From: an uncultured Pelagibacteraceae bacterium
Lineage (GTDB): Bacteria > Pseudomonadota > Alphaproteobacteria > Pelagibacterales > Pelagibacteraceae
Length of the DNA: 64,000 bases
NCBI GenBank assembly: GCA_902571015.1
Contig: CACGAC010000001.1
Location: forward strand, 124,001-188,000
Direction: 5' to 3'
In this document: one piece after another, positions 40,873 through 49,901 of the stretch
Layout of the letters: each line of letters begins with the position of its first letter
Numbering within the stretch: position 1 is the stretch's first letter
The notes under the pieces: generated by a model
The model's input: the letters and a program-made list of their open reading frames with translations, nothing else
Told to the model about the DNA's origin: nothing
The model's database searches: none
Program-made: the position numbers and the translations under genes

Positions 40873-41789
40873 TGGGAATCTTTGATAAATTTAAAATTGG
40901 ATTTAAGAAAAGTGCATCAGCGTTTACATCAGGAATTAAAGAAATAATTGTCAAAAAAGAAATTAATGACGAAAATTTAAATAAAATTGAGGAATTTTTA
41001 ATTCAATCAGATGTGGGGGTTGAAGCTGCCTCTGAAATAAAAGAAATAATTTCTAAAAAAAAAATTGATCCAAATAAAGAACTATCTAAAGAGATAAACT
41101 CTATTTTAAAAGAATACATAATTTCTTTGATGAAACCTTTGGAAAATAAATCCTTTTTCGAGAAAAAAGAAAAGCTTAATGCAACATTAATTTCTGGGGT
41201 AAACGGCGTTGGGAAAACAACAACTATCGGTAAAATAGGAAAGATATTAAGGAAGAACGGCAGTAAAGTCATATTTGCAGCTTCAGACACATTTCGTGCC
41301 GCTGCAATTGAACAACTAGAAAATTGGGCAAGTAAAGTAGATGTTCAAATAGTAAAATCATCTCAAGGAGCTGATCCCGCCTCAGTTGCTTTTAAAGCAG
41401 TAGATGAAGCTATTAAAAATAATTTTGATCAAGTTTTAATAGATACTGCGGGACGACTCCAAAATAAAAAAAATTTAATGGAAGAATACAAAAAGATAGC
41501 GAATGTCACAAAAAAAATAGATCCCAACGCGCCTCATAATGTTATCTTAATTTTAGACGCAACCTCAGGACAAAATGTATTAAATCAAGTCGAAGAATTT
41601 AACAAAATCATCCCAATAACTGGTATCGTGATGACAAAATTAGATGGCACAGCCAAGGGAGGAATTTTGTTAGCACTAGCAAAAAAATATAAAATTCCAA
41701 TTATTGCCCTAGGTTTGGGTGAAAAAGAAGACGACTTACAGTTGTTCGAAGCAGAAAAATTTGCCGAGGCTTTTACTCAAATTAATTGA
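40872..41789 (+). CDS. ftsY: Signal recognition particle receptor FtsY
   Basis: 305 residues. It is essentially the bare NG domain, without the long acidic N-terminal region of E. coli FtsY. SRP-GTPase motifs: GVNGVGKTTTIGKIG, DTFRAAAIEQLENW, DTAGRLQNK, TKLDGTAKGG, and GLGEKEDDLQLF at the C-terminus. Partner of Ffh. Its 3' end overlaps the convergent unknown gene by 8 bases. Confidence 0.97.
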   Translation: MGIFDKFKIGFKKSASAFTSGIKEIIVKKEINDENLNKIEEFLIQSDVGVEAASEIKEIISKKKIDPNKELSKEINSILKEYIISLMKPLENKSFFEKKEKLNATLISGVNGVGKTTTIGKIGKILRKNGSKVIFAASDTFRAAAIEQLENWASKVDVQIVKSSQGADPASVAFKAVDEAIKNNFDQVLIDTAGRLQNKKNLMEEYKKIANVTKKIDPNAPHNVILILDATSGQNVLNQVEEFNKIIPITGIVMTKLDGTAKGGILLALAKKYKIPIIALGLGEKEDDLQLFEAEKFAEAFTQIN

Positions 41790-42345
41790 TTAAATTGCTA
41801 GAAATCAAAGGTTTGTAGATATTACATTTATAATTATCATCAAATTTATAATGACCACAATCTTTAGAAAATGAGGAGATTATAAAGTCGAATTTACCCG
41901 TGGTTGGATAAAGCTCTAGTTTTTTACTGGCAATGTCATATTTAAAATTAGCATTTAAACTTTTCACGGCGCTAATCAATACTAATGTTTTATCGTCTTT
42001 TAATAAATAATATGCAAAATCATCTGGAAACACTGGAAAATCATATTCTTGTAAAAGATATTTAGCTTGCGAAGGAAACCACTCATAAGAAATTAGAGGT
42101 GAAGAGGACTTTGTTAAATGATTATAAATATAAAGATCCTTTGGATAATCATTTATATAATTTTCATTTTCGCCTCTTGCTAAAATAGATTTTTCTCTAC
42201 CTTTAAAATATAAACTAAATTCTTTGTTATGTGAATCCATGTGATCTATGTGAAATAAATCGTCTGGTTGAAAAAATTCATCTTGTGAATAAACGTTGGT
42301 AGTAAAAACAAAGAACGCAATAAACAAAACGGATAATCTTTTCAT
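41782..42345 (-). CDS. Secreted protein of unknown function
   Basis: I do not recognise this 187-residue protein. It begins MKRLSVLFIAFFVFTTNVYSQDE, a signal peptide with probable cleavage after VYS, so it should be periplasmic or extracellular. The mature part is polar and rich in Phe, Tyr and Asp, with HIDHMDSHNKEFSLYFKGRE near residue 33 and two cysteines near the end (DCGHYKFDDNYKC) that could form a disulfide. No membrane helix after the signal. It is last in the minus-strand group that starts with the TRAP genes, 49 bases after the hydrolase. Confidence 0.75.
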   Translation of the reverse strand: MKRLSVLFIAFFVFTTNVYSQDEFFQPDDLFHIDHMDSHNKEFSLYFKGREKSILARGENENYINDYPKDLYIYNHLTKSSSPLISYEWFPSQAKYLLQEYDFPVFPDDFAYYLLKDDKTLVLISAVKSLNANFKYDIASKKLELYPTTGKFDFIISSFSKDCGHYKFDDNYKCNIYKPLISSNLIN

Positions 42346-42394
42346 TATCTTTTAATAAAATCAAATTCTGAAGTATATTTGTTGATATTGTGGC

Positions 42395-43213
42395 TTAATT
42401 TAAACTTTTTAAAAATGAGTTAAGGGCATTAACAAGGTTTTCATCATACTCCATCATATGATTATCATGTTTTGTAAAATAAGAATATTTCGGTTCATTA
42501 GCTTTTTCATACATTTTTTTTCCCATAAAAAATGGAACAATTTGATCAACCTCACCATGCATTATTAAAATTGGAACATTTATATTCTTAATTTTGCTTT
42601 TATTATCAAATTTATCTTTCAATAATAAACTTACAGGTACATACGGATAAAAGGTTTTGGCTGCATCAATCATAGAAGTAAATGGAGTTTCCAATACAAC
42701 GCCAGCAAAATTCTTATTTTGTGACAAATGAGTTGCAACACCAGTTCCTAATGACTCGCCATAAATAACAATATTTTCCTCCTTTACACCTTTTCTAACT
42801 AGCCAATTTATTCCACTTCTTCCATCTTTATAAAGGCCTTCCTCAGATGGTTTACCTTTATTGCCACTAAAGCCTCTCCAGGCAATTATTAAAAAATTAA
42901 CATCCATTTTATGGAAATGGTTTAATTTATGAATTCTATTTTCAAGGGAACCGGCATTTCCGTGAAAAAATAAAACTGTTTTATATTTTTCTAAGTCTTT
43001 TTCATGAAACCAGCCCAATAAATCAATGTTATCCTCCGTCTTAATTTTTACTTTTTCAATAGGGACTGATATTTGATCACCAGAATAATTATTTTCATTA
43101 GGATGATATAATAAATTTCTCTGATAAAAATATAAAAAAACTAAGATTAAAAAATAGACAAAAATAACTATTTGAAAAAATAACAACAAAATATTCCTAA
43201 ACTTTTTTAACAT
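42395..43213 (-). CDS. Membrane-anchored alpha/beta hydrolase (BEM46/ABHD13-like)
   Basis: 272 residues. One N-terminal membrane helix (about residues 8-28, ending FYQRNLLYHP) precedes the hydrolase domain. Oxyanion segment FFHGNAGSLENR, nucleophile elbow YGESLGTGVA, acid in HGEVDQIVPF and histidine in KHDNHMMEYD give a complete triad. This is the BEM46-type family; the substrate is unknown. It overlaps the end of the DMT transporter gene by 17 bases. Confidence 0.85.
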   Translation of the reverse strand: MLKKFRNILLLFFQIVIFVYFLILVFLYFYQRNLLYHPNENNYSGDQISVPIEKVKIKTEDNIDLLGWFHEKDLEKYKTVLFFHGNAGSLENRIHKLNHFHKMDVNFLIIAWRGFSGNKGKPSEEGLYKDGRSGINWLVRKGVKEENIVIYGESLGTGVATHLSQNKNFAGVVLETPFTSMIDAAKTFYPYVPVSLLLKDKFDNKSKIKNINVPILIMHGEVDQIVPFFMGKKMYEKANEPKYSYFTKHDNHMMEYDENLVNALNSFLKSLN

Positions 43214-44102
43214 TTTTTTTCTTTGCTAAGTATATGCCAAAAAAAACCAGGATTGTTCCGATGAAATGATAATTTTCAAATTTTTCATCAAATAAAAAAT
43301 AACCATAAATTGCTCCATAGACTGTAAAAACGTAAAGAGTAAAGCCTGTTAAAGACGCACCTAATTTTTTTTGGGCAACAGTGTAAAGTGTAAAAGCAAT
43401 TATTCCCGGCGAAATAGCAGCAAAGATTACCCAAAAATAAAATTCAGGCATAAAAACCGTCTGTTTATAAAATATTTCCTCACCTATATAGAACGGTAAT
43501 AAACTTAAAGCTCCAAAAAATGATATTAAGGTAAATCTTTCAAAAATTTTTAGTTCTGAATTCCAATAAAATAAATAAATTGAATATAATGCCCATCCAA
43601 TAGCGGCAGCCAACATCCATAAATCACCGATAGTAAATTGTAAATTAATTAATAAATTTAAATCTCCTTTTATAATAATTGTAAAGACTCCTATCAAACA
43701 TGCAATTAATCCAATTATTTTCGTTAAATTTATTTTTTCATGAAAAAAAAAGTATGAAATCAAAATTATGAACACAGGTGAAGATGTATAAATAATTCCC
43801 ATATTTGTTACAGTTGTAGTTTCACCTGCCAAAAATGGAAAGGCCCCGCATACTCCACATCCCATTGAGCCTAAAAAAAATAATTTTTTATATTCTTTTT
43901 TAATAATCTTAAAATTTTTTTTTAATGTTATGTATGTGAAAGGTAATAATATCAAAAAAACTAGTGTCCATCTCCAAAAAGCTAATGATATTGGAGGTAC
44001 AAATTCGACACCACCTCTAGCTACAACAAGATTACTAGCCATAAAAATTGGCTGAATAAATAATAAGGAAAATGAAAAAAAATTTTTTTTCGAATTATTC
44101 AA
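43197..44102 (-). CDS. DMT-superfamily transporter (EamA domains)
   Basis: 301 residues with about ten hydrophobic helices in two EamA repeats (about 10-140 and 155-295). The segments PPISLAFWRWTLVFLILLP and TNMGIIYTSSPVFIILISY are typical of this drug/metabolite exporter family. The substrate cannot be told from the sequence. It lies 11 bases after the small membrane protein and overlaps the hydrolase by 17. Confidence 0.88.
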   Translation of the reverse strand: MNNSKKNFFSFSLLFIQPIFMASNLVVARGGVEFVPPISLAFWRWTLVFLILLPFTYITLKKNFKIIKKEYKKLFFLGSMGCGVCGAFPFLAGETTTVTNMGIIYTSSPVFIILISYFFFHEKINLTKIIGLIACLIGVFTIIIKGDLNLLINLQFTIGDLWMLAAAIGWALYSIYLFYWNSELKIFERFTLISFFGALSLLPFYIGEEIFYKQTVFMPEFYFWVIFAAISPGIIAFTLYTVAQKKLGASLTGFTLYVFTVYGAIYGYFLFDEKFENYHFIGTILVFFGIYLAKKKNVKKV

Positions 44103-44113
44103 TTTACGACAAA

Positions 44114-44290
44114 TTAACTTTTATCAAAGAAGGCTTCGTAAATCATCATTATGATGGCAGCACCCATCAACAAATAAACCGGTATTACATCTAAAAAACC
44201 GATCATCATTGATCTAGTAAGAGTAGTCGCTAAACCAATTAAAAAGAAAACAGCAAATGACAAACCTATTATTGTTGTTATTTTATTCAT
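44114..44290 (-). CDS. Small membrane protein, two helices, unknown
   Basis: 58 residues from ATG 44290 (MNKITTIIGLSFAVFFLIGL); a longer reading to 44332 overlaps the amidase and is unlikely. Two hydrophobic stretches, about residues 5-24 and 32-50 (GFLDVIPVYLLMGAAIIMMIY), end in a charged EAFFDKS. I recognise no family. It sits 4 bases after the amidase gene and 11 before the DMT transporter. A real gene is likely from the tight spacing, but its role is not inferable. Confidence 0.65.
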   Translation of the reverse strand: MNKITTIIGLSFAVFFLIGLATTLTRSMMIGFLDVIPVYLLMGAAIIMMIYEAFFDKS

Positions 44291-44294
44291 ACAA

Positions 44295-45623
44295 TTAATC
44301 CTGACACTCCTTTTCAAGCCAATTAGCAACACCTAAAAATCTATGATCATCATATTTGTTGCCAATTAATTGAAGTCCTAATGGTAGATTATTTTCACCC
44401 TCAAGTAAAGGCAGTGATATGCAAGGGGTACCTAGATAAGACCAGACTTTGTTAAATTCTGCTGTTCCAGTACTCTTTAATCCTTTAGGTGCAACACCTG
44501 GACTAGATGGCGATAATACTCCATGATAGTCTTCAAATACTTCTTCATAAGACTCATAACTTCTTTTCATAAAATCAATTGCCTCGGCGTATTCTTTTGC
44601 GGTGTACTTATTTCCATTTGAAATAGCATCCTGCATATACTTTGAAAGTTTCTTTTTAAATTTTTGATAATAAATAGAAAAATTATTTGCTAAGTCTGTT
44701 TCATGAATAATTTGGTGATATTTGTGTATATCCTTAAAATATGAGGGAGTATCAAATATCTCAATATTTTTTTTAAAAGATTTAATAAAATATTCAAAAG
44801 ACTCTCGTGATTTTTTATCAATTATTTTCCAATGATCAGTTTTATAAAAAATAAACTTAGGCTCAAAAATTGGGCCTTTCTTAGTTTCAGTTAAAATATT
44901 TTCTGTAGAGTAATGAATTGTAGCTGGATCATATTTATCTTTCTTTATCAATACCTTTGCTAACATAGCTACATCTTCAACTTTACGACCAAACATTCCA
45001 ATTTGATCTAGGCTGTATGAGGTTCTTAGAACTCCGTTTCTTGAAATAAGTCCATAGCTTGGTTTATAACCAACTACACCGCAATAAGATGCTGGTCTTA
45101 TTACAGATCCTCCTGTCTGAGAGCCAATAGAAGCTGGTGCCATAAAGGAAGCAACCGTAGCTGCTGATCCACTAGATGAACCCCCCGGTGTTCTATCTTT
45201 ATCGTGAGGATTAGTTGTTGCTGGAGGTCCTAAGTAGGCAAGTTCTGAGGTTGCTGTTTTGCCCATAACAATTGCTCCTGATGCATGAAGCAAATCAATT
45301 ATTTCAGCATTTTGAGAATATGATTTTCCTTTCCTGATTATAGTTCCACACTCAGTGGGCATATCAACAGTTCCAATAATATCTTTAACTGCTATCGGCA
45401 CACCATGCAGTGGTCCTACTGGTTTTCCTGATCTTCTATGATCATCAGCCTCAGTTGCTTTTTCTAATAAAACTTTTTTATCAAAATGTGCCCAGGCTTT
45501 TACATCTTTTTCAAACTTATCTATTCGTTCAATATATTTTTCACAAACTTCGACTGATGTAAGTTGGGCATCTTTTATTTTTTTTGCTAGTTCCTCGAGA
45601 CTTAAAGAAAATATATCTGTCAT
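44295..45623 (-). CDS. Amidase signature-family hydrolase
   Basis: 442 residues. The Ser-cisSer-Lys triad is visible: Lys80 in PIAVKDIIGT, the cis-Ser at 149 or 150 in PGGSSSGSAA, and the nucleophile Ser173 in SQTGGSVIRPA. GatA resembles it, but no gatB or gatC is adjacent and the C-terminal half differs, so I take it as a catabolic amidase. It follows dctM by 6 bases, so an amide may be the imported compound. That link is inference. Confidence 0.88.
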   Translation of the reverse strand: MTDIFSLSLEELAKKIKDAQLTSVEVCEKYIERIDKFEKDVKAWAHFDKKVLLEKATEADDHRRSGKPVGPLHGVPIAVKDIIGTVDMPTECGTIIRKGKSYSQNAEIIDLLHASGAIVMGKTATSELAYLGPPATTNPHDKDRTPGGSSSGSAATVASFMAPASIGSQTGGSVIRPASYCGVVGYKPSYGLISRNGVLRTSYSLDQIGMFGRKVEDVAMLAKVLIKKDKYDPATIHYSTENILTETKKGPIFEPKFIFYKTDHWKIIDKKSRESFEYFIKSFKKNIEIFDTPSYFKDIHKYHQIIHETDLANNFSIYYQKFKKKLSKYMQDAISNGNKYTAKEYAEAIDFMKRSYESYEEVFEDYHGVLSPSSPGVAPKGLKSTGTAEFNKVWSYLGTPCISLPLLEGENNLPLGLQLIGNKYDDHRFLGVANWLEKECQD

Positions 45624-45629
45624 TTAAAA

Positions 45630-46991
45630 TTAATTTGCAAATAATGTCTCTGGTAACCAAAGTGCTATTCCCGGGAATAAATACATTAGAACCATCGCTA
45701 AAATTACAATTCCTAAGAAAGGCATTATTCCCCCAAAAATTTGCATAAGTTCGACATTCTTTGATTGAACTCCTTTCAAATAATATGCTGACATTGCCAT
45801 GGGGGGTGTCAAAAATGAGGTTTGTAAGTTTAAAGCGATTAGCATTGCAAAAAAATATGGGTTAACACCAAAAAATTCAACTAATGGTAAAAAGATCGGC
45901 ACAAATATAATTAATATCTCTGTCCATTCTAGCGGCCAGCCTAATAAAAATATAATTAATTGGGTAATAACTAAAAACTGCCAAGGTTGTAAATTTAAAG
46001 ATTTAAAAAAATGCTCAAAAACTTCATGGCCTCCTAAATATGAAAATACTGACGCAAAAGTCCAAGATCCAATAAATAACCACATGATCATAGCTGTTGT
46101 TTTTGCTGTAAGAAAAACTGACTCTTTAAAATTTTTCCATTTAAGTGTTTTATAAAAATATGAGAGCACTAATGAACCAAATGCACCAACAGCGGCTGCC
46201 TCTGCTGGAGTTGCTATACCTGCAAGTATTGTTCCTAAAACTAGGATTATTAAAGAAAACAATGGTAAGAAAGAAACCAAAACCTCTTTCATAATCACCG
46301 CAGTAGGAGGTATCTCTTCTGCTGCAGGTTTTGGAGCTATCGAAGGATTCATCCAAGCCCTAAATATTGCATAACCAATATAAAGTCCTGCTAACATTAA
46401 TCCTGGGAAAATTGCAGCTGCAAATAATCGTAAAGGCGACAATTGGGCAATTACAGAATAGACAATCAACATAATGCTAGGTGGAATTAAAATCCCTAGA
46501 CAACCTCCTGAACAAATAATTCCAGATGCAAATTTTTTATCATAACCAGCTTTAATCATTGCTGGCCAAGCGAGAAGACCCATTAACGTTACTACTGCTC
46601 CTATGATACCTGTAGCAGTTGAAAATAGTGCACAAGTAATAAGTGCAGCAACTGCCATTGAAGCTGGAAGTTTGTGAGATGCTAATCTTATTGCAAAAAA
46701 TAACTTTGCAACAATCCCAGCTCTTTCAACTAAATATCCCATAAATAAAAAGAGGGGGACTGCGGTCAACACATTGTTATCCATTACAGTATAAGTATTT
46801 TGAACAAAGAGTTGAAATATCCTGTTATCAAATAGATGTTCCATCTTGGTTGGATCAAAATAAGCGTAGTATCCAAAACCTAAACCCATTGCCATTAGAG
46901 TGAACGCAATAGGAAAACCTAATAAGACAGCAAATAGAAATATTCCCATCATCATAATTGCTACTTCTGGATTTGTTAAACTAAATAACAT
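45630..46991 (-). CDS. dctM: TRAP transporter large permease (DctM family)
   Basis: 453 residues with about twelve membrane helices. DctM features: the N-terminal MGIFLFAVLLGFPIAFTLM, the TGIIGAVVTLMGLLAWPAMIKAGYD loop (about 130-155) and PPSIMLIVYSV. It couples solute uptake to the sodium gradient with DctQ and the binding protein. It overlaps dctQ by 11 bases. The size and sequence look like the subgroup annotated for mannitol or chloroaromatic compounds, which says little about the real substrate. Confidence 0.94.
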   Translation of the reverse strand: MLFSLTNPEVAIMMMGIFLFAVLLGFPIAFTLMAMGLGFGYYAYFDPTKMEHLFDNRIFQLFVQNTYTVMDNNVLTAVPLFLFMGYLVERAGIVAKLFFAIRLASHKLPASMAVAALITCALFSTATGIIGAVVTLMGLLAWPAMIKAGYDKKFASGIICSGGCLGILIPPSIMLIVYSVIAQLSPLRLFAAAIFPGLMLAGLYIGYAIFRAWMNPSIAPKPAAEEIPPTAVIMKEVLVSFLPLFSLIILVLGTILAGIATPAEAAAVGAFGSLVLSYFYKTLKWKNFKESVFLTAKTTAMIMWLFIGSWTFASVFSYLGGHEVFEHFFKSLNLQPWQFLVITQLIIFLLGWPLEWTEILIIFVPIFLPLVEFFGVNPYFFAMLIALNLQTSFLTPPMAMSAYYLKGVQSKNVELMQIFGGIMPFLGIVILAMVLMYLFPGIALWLPETLFAN

Positions 46992-47574
46992 CTTCTTTGT
47001 TTCCTTGTTGTGAAGTTCTCATTAATACTTTTTCAGTTTCCTCAGCATCACGCTCTGTTCCTCTTTCAGGCCAACTACCTGTTTGAATACAGATGATACA
47101 TCTAAATACCTCACCAATTCCTTGAAGTGTTAAAAGTGTTCCAGATAATGGTATTAAAGATTTTGCCATATAAATTTGAATTTGTGCAGGACTATTCCAA
47201 CTTGTTTCTTTAATTTTCCATGCTAGGGCTGCATATTCGTAACCATAAAAAGCTAAAGCAATAACGCCAGGAAAGAAGAAAATAAAATATAAAACAACAT
47301 CTATCCAAGCTTGTGTTCTCTGAGAAAATAATCTGTATATAACATCTCCTCTAACATGTGCTTCAGTGCATAAAGTATAAGCTCCTGCCATCATAAAAAT
47401 CGCACCATACATCTGAAGACTAAAATCGAAATTCCATAAGGTTGGGGCATTTAAAGCATACGCCATAAAAACTTCATAGCATGTTCCACCCATCAAAATT
47501 ACTATACACCACGAGAATGCTTTACCCATTGAGACACTCAAACGATCAGCGAATTTTATGTAAGATCTCATCAT
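46981..47574 (-). CDS. dctQ: TRAP transporter small permease (DctQ family)
   Basis: 197 residues with four hydrophobic helices (about 18-38, 55-72, 90-110 and 130-155) and a charged C-terminal tail. The EAHVRGDVIYRLFSQRTQAW segment between helices is typical of DctQ. It is separated from dctP by 85 bases that hold a strong terminator, so it should be expressed less than the binding protein. Confidence 0.92.
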   Translation of the reverse strand: MMRSYIKFADRLSVSMGKAFSWCIVILMGGTCYEVFMAYALNAPTLWNFDFSLQMYGAIFMMAGAYTLCTEAHVRGDVIYRLFSQRTQAWIDVVLYFIFFFPGVIALAFYGYEYAALAWKIKETSWNSPAQIQIYMAKSLIPLSGTLLTLQGIGEVFRCIICIQTGSWPERGTERDAEETEKVLMRTSQQGNKEDVI

Positions 47575-47610
47575 AGATATAGACTCTTATTGAATTGTTC
47601 TAAATTAATC

Positions 47611-47636
47611 AAATAAAAAAGGGGGCCGAAGCCCCC
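47611..47636 (-). terminator. Intrinsic terminator between dctP and dctQ
   Basis: On the minus strand GGGGGC-UUCG-GCCCCC (47621-47636) is followed directly by TTTTTTATTT. This is a 6-bp GC stem with a stable UUCG loop and a U-tract. It is by far the strongest GC run in a window that is otherwise AT-rich. It lies 24 bases after the dctP stop. As dctQM lie beyond it, it probably lets dctP transcripts outnumber transporter transcripts. Confidence 0.92.
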
Positions 47637-47659
47637 TCATTAAAATTTGTAAAAGTTAA

Positions 47660-48817
47660 TTATATCTTAACTTTTGCAATTGGACCAAACTCATTTTCAT
47701 ATGCAAGTTTGTAATTAGGCTGATTCATCAGCAAGTACTTCATTACTCTCTTCGCATAAGATTTTTGAGAATCAACAACTTTCTTAAAGAAAGGATCTTT
47801 CTTATTAAAGTCACCAATTACTTTGTCCCAACCTTTTAATTGTTGAGCCAAAATCTCATCTGAAGTTTGGTAAACATTTACTTTATGCTCATTCATTAAC
47901 TTAGCTAAGTCAGCTGAGTATCTTACTAAAGCTTTAAAGTAGTTATCACTGTTTGCAGCATAAGCAGCATTTTTCAATATCGCTTGGTGCGCAGGTGATA
48001 AACTATTGTATGTTTTTTTGTTAACTGGAATCTCAAACATCTCTTGAGATTGGTGGAAGCTTCCTAAGTGATAGTGCTTAGAAACGTCTTGCATACCAAA
48101 TTGAGAGTCTGAAGTTGGGTTGTTAAACTCAGCAGCTTCAATCAAACCAGTTTTCATAGCTGGCTGAATTTCACCACCTGGTAATTGTCTAACTACCATT
48201 CCCATCGCAGTCAAAACGTTAGTCGCTAGACCAACTGTTCTGTACTTCATACCTTTAACATCAGATACTTTTGTTACGTTCTTTTTGAACCAACCAAAAG
48301 GCTGTGCTGGCATAGGCATATGGAAAAAACCAATGTAATCGAAACCTACTTTTGCAAGAGTTTCGTCATACAGTTTTCTTCCTCCACCATACTCCATCCA
48401 TCCCATAACTTCTTGAGATGACATACCGTATGAAGGACCAGTTCCAAATAATGATGCAGCTGGATTTTTACCATACCAATATGCAGTCACCCAGTGACCC
48501 ATATCTACTACACCAGAACTTACTGCTTGTCCGATTTCTGAAGTCTTTACGACTGCTCCAACTGGTTGAAGATCAATCTTAAGTGTACCTCCAGACATCT
48601 CATCTACCATTTTGCAGTAGTCACCGGCCATTTCAAAAAAGATGTTTGCTCCACTTGGCCATGCAGCTTGCATCTTTAAAGTTTTATGACCGCCAGCAGT
48701 TGCTATGTTTGGCATTGCAACCGCAGCTGCAGCTACAGCACCAGCTTTAGCAGCAGTTTTAAAGAACTTACGTCTTGAAGATGTTTTCACCTTCAATGAT
48801 TTATTTTCTTTTGTCAT
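47660..48817 (-). CDS. dctP: TRAP transporter solute-binding protein (DctP family)
   Basis: 385 residues. The N-terminus has a Tat-type signal: SSRRKFFKTAAKAG with the twin arginine, then a small hydrophobic region and ATAGG. The mature protein has KMQAAWPSGANIFFEMAG, GMKYRTVGLATNVLTAMGM (with the conserved arginine that binds carboxylates) and QLPGGEIQPAMKTGLIEAAE. The GGAG site five bases or so before ATG 48817 supports the start. The 118-base gap upstream should hold the promoter; an AGTTAATTAACT palindrome (48833-48844) is in it. Confidence 0.94.
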   Translation of the reverse strand: MTKENKSLKVKTSSRRKFFKTAAKAGAVAAAAVAMPNIATAGGHKTLKMQAAWPSGANIFFEMAGDYCKMVDEMSGGTLKIDLQPVGAVVKTSEIGQAVSSGVVDMGHWVTAYWYGKNPAASLFGTGPSYGMSSQEVMGWMEYGGGRKLYDETLAKVGFDYIGFFHMPMPAQPFGWFKKNVTKVSDVKGMKYRTVGLATNVLTAMGMVVRQLPGGEIQPAMKTGLIEAAEFNNPTSDSQFGMQDVSKHYHLGSFHQSQEMFEIPVNKKTYNSLSPAHQAILKNAAYAANSDNYFKALVRYSADLAKLMNEHKVNVYQTSDEILAQQLKGWDKVIGDFNKKDPFFKKVVDSQKSYAKRVMKYLLMNQPNYKLAYENEFGPIAKVKI

Positions 48818-48935
48818 TATTACTCCTATTAAAGTTAATTAACTCGATCAATTTAAGCACAGATTCAATTTAGAGTCTTTCCAAAAAATGGGGTAGATGT
48901 CGCAGAATTTAAATTAATTTCAATCTGAAGTAGAA

Positions 48936-49889
48936 TTAATTTACTTTATTTGTGCAATTTCCTGTCTTGAAGAATTCATCAATATTATCTATCGCAAGAT
49001 TTGCCATAGCAATTCTAGTATCTTTAGTTGCGCTGCCTAAATGGGGTAAAATAAAGGCTGACTTAATCTTTAAGTATCCTGGATTTAAATTTGGCTCATT
49101 CTTATAAACATCAAGTCCTGCAGCATAAATTTTTCGTCTATTAAGTGCATCAATCAATGCATCATCATCAACTATATCACCTCTTGCAACGTTAGTGATT
49201 ACTGCTCCTTTAGGGAAATACTCAACTGTCTCTTTGTTTATCATATTTTCAGTCTCTTTTGTCGCTGGACAACAAATAGATAAAACATCAGACACTGAAA
49301 AAAGACTTTTTAAATTGTCATGATAAATGGCACCTTGCTCTTTTTCCTCACTCAGTTTTGACCGGTTATGATAGTGAATAATCATTCCTAATGATTTAGC
49401 AATCCTTGCAATTTTTTGTCCAATTCTACCCATTCCTAAAACTCCAAGCCTTGTTCCAGTTAGTTGTTTGCCAATCAGATAATCTGCAGACCATTTCCAT
49501 CCACCCTCTCTGGCTGACCCAATTCCCTCTGCAGCCCTTCTACAAGCTCCTAATATTAAAAGAATACCAATCTCAGCTGTTGCATCTGATAAAACTTCAG
49601 GTGTATTAGTAACTGCAATTCCTCTTTTTTTTGCTGCTTCCAAATCTATATTTCCAAAACCAACTGCAAAATTTGAAATGATTTTTATTGTATCTGGTAA
49701 CTTATCAATAGTCTCTTTATCCATCTTATCGGTTAAAGAGGATAGTATACCGTCGCAACCTTGACTCATCTCTATAACTTTTGATTGTGAGTATAACTCA
49801 TCATTAGAATTGAATATTGGGTCAAATGTTTTTGAAGCTTTATCTTCACTTTCTTTGATCAATTTTCTTGTAATCAAAATTTTTTTCAT
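48936..49889 (-). CDS. D-2-hydroxyacid dehydrogenase (glyoxylate/hydroxypyruvate reductase type)
   Basis: 317 residues. The NAD(P)-binding GVLGMGRIGQKIARIAKSLG is near 147-166. The catalytic Arg is in NVARGDIVDDDAL, the Glu in AGLDVYKNEPNLN and the His in LPHLGSATKDTR. Sequence suits glyoxylate or hydroxypyruvate reductase; NADPH versus NADH is not settled. It lies 13 bases after the GlcD-like oxidase and may form a 2-hydroxyacid module with it. Confidence 0.88.
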   Translation of the reverse strand: MKKILITRKLIKESEDKASKTFDPIFNSNDELYSQSKVIEMSQGCDGILSSLTDKMDKETIDKLPDTIKIISNFAVGFGNIDLEAAKKRGIAVTNTPEVLSDATAEIGILLILGACRRAAEGIGSAREGGWKWSADYLIGKQLTGTRLGVLGMGRIGQKIARIAKSLGMIIHYHNRSKLSEEKEQGAIYHDNLKSLFSVSDVLSICCPATKETENMINKETVEYFPKGAVITNVARGDIVDDDALIDALNRRKIYAAGLDVYKNEPNLNPGYLKIKSAFILPHLGSATKDTRIAMANLAIDNIDEFFKTGNCTNKVN

Positions 49890-49901
49890 AAAATATTTTT
49901 G

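Noticed and set aside
44295..45623. GatA subunit of the Asp/Glu-tRNA amidotransferase
   Set aside because: The triad is shared by all amidases; no gatB or gatC nearby and it sits in a transporter operon.
48833..48844. 12-base palindrome AGTTAATTAACT upstream of dctP
   Set aside because: Too short to mean much in AT-rich DNA; no second copy or clear promoter nearby, so not called as an operator.
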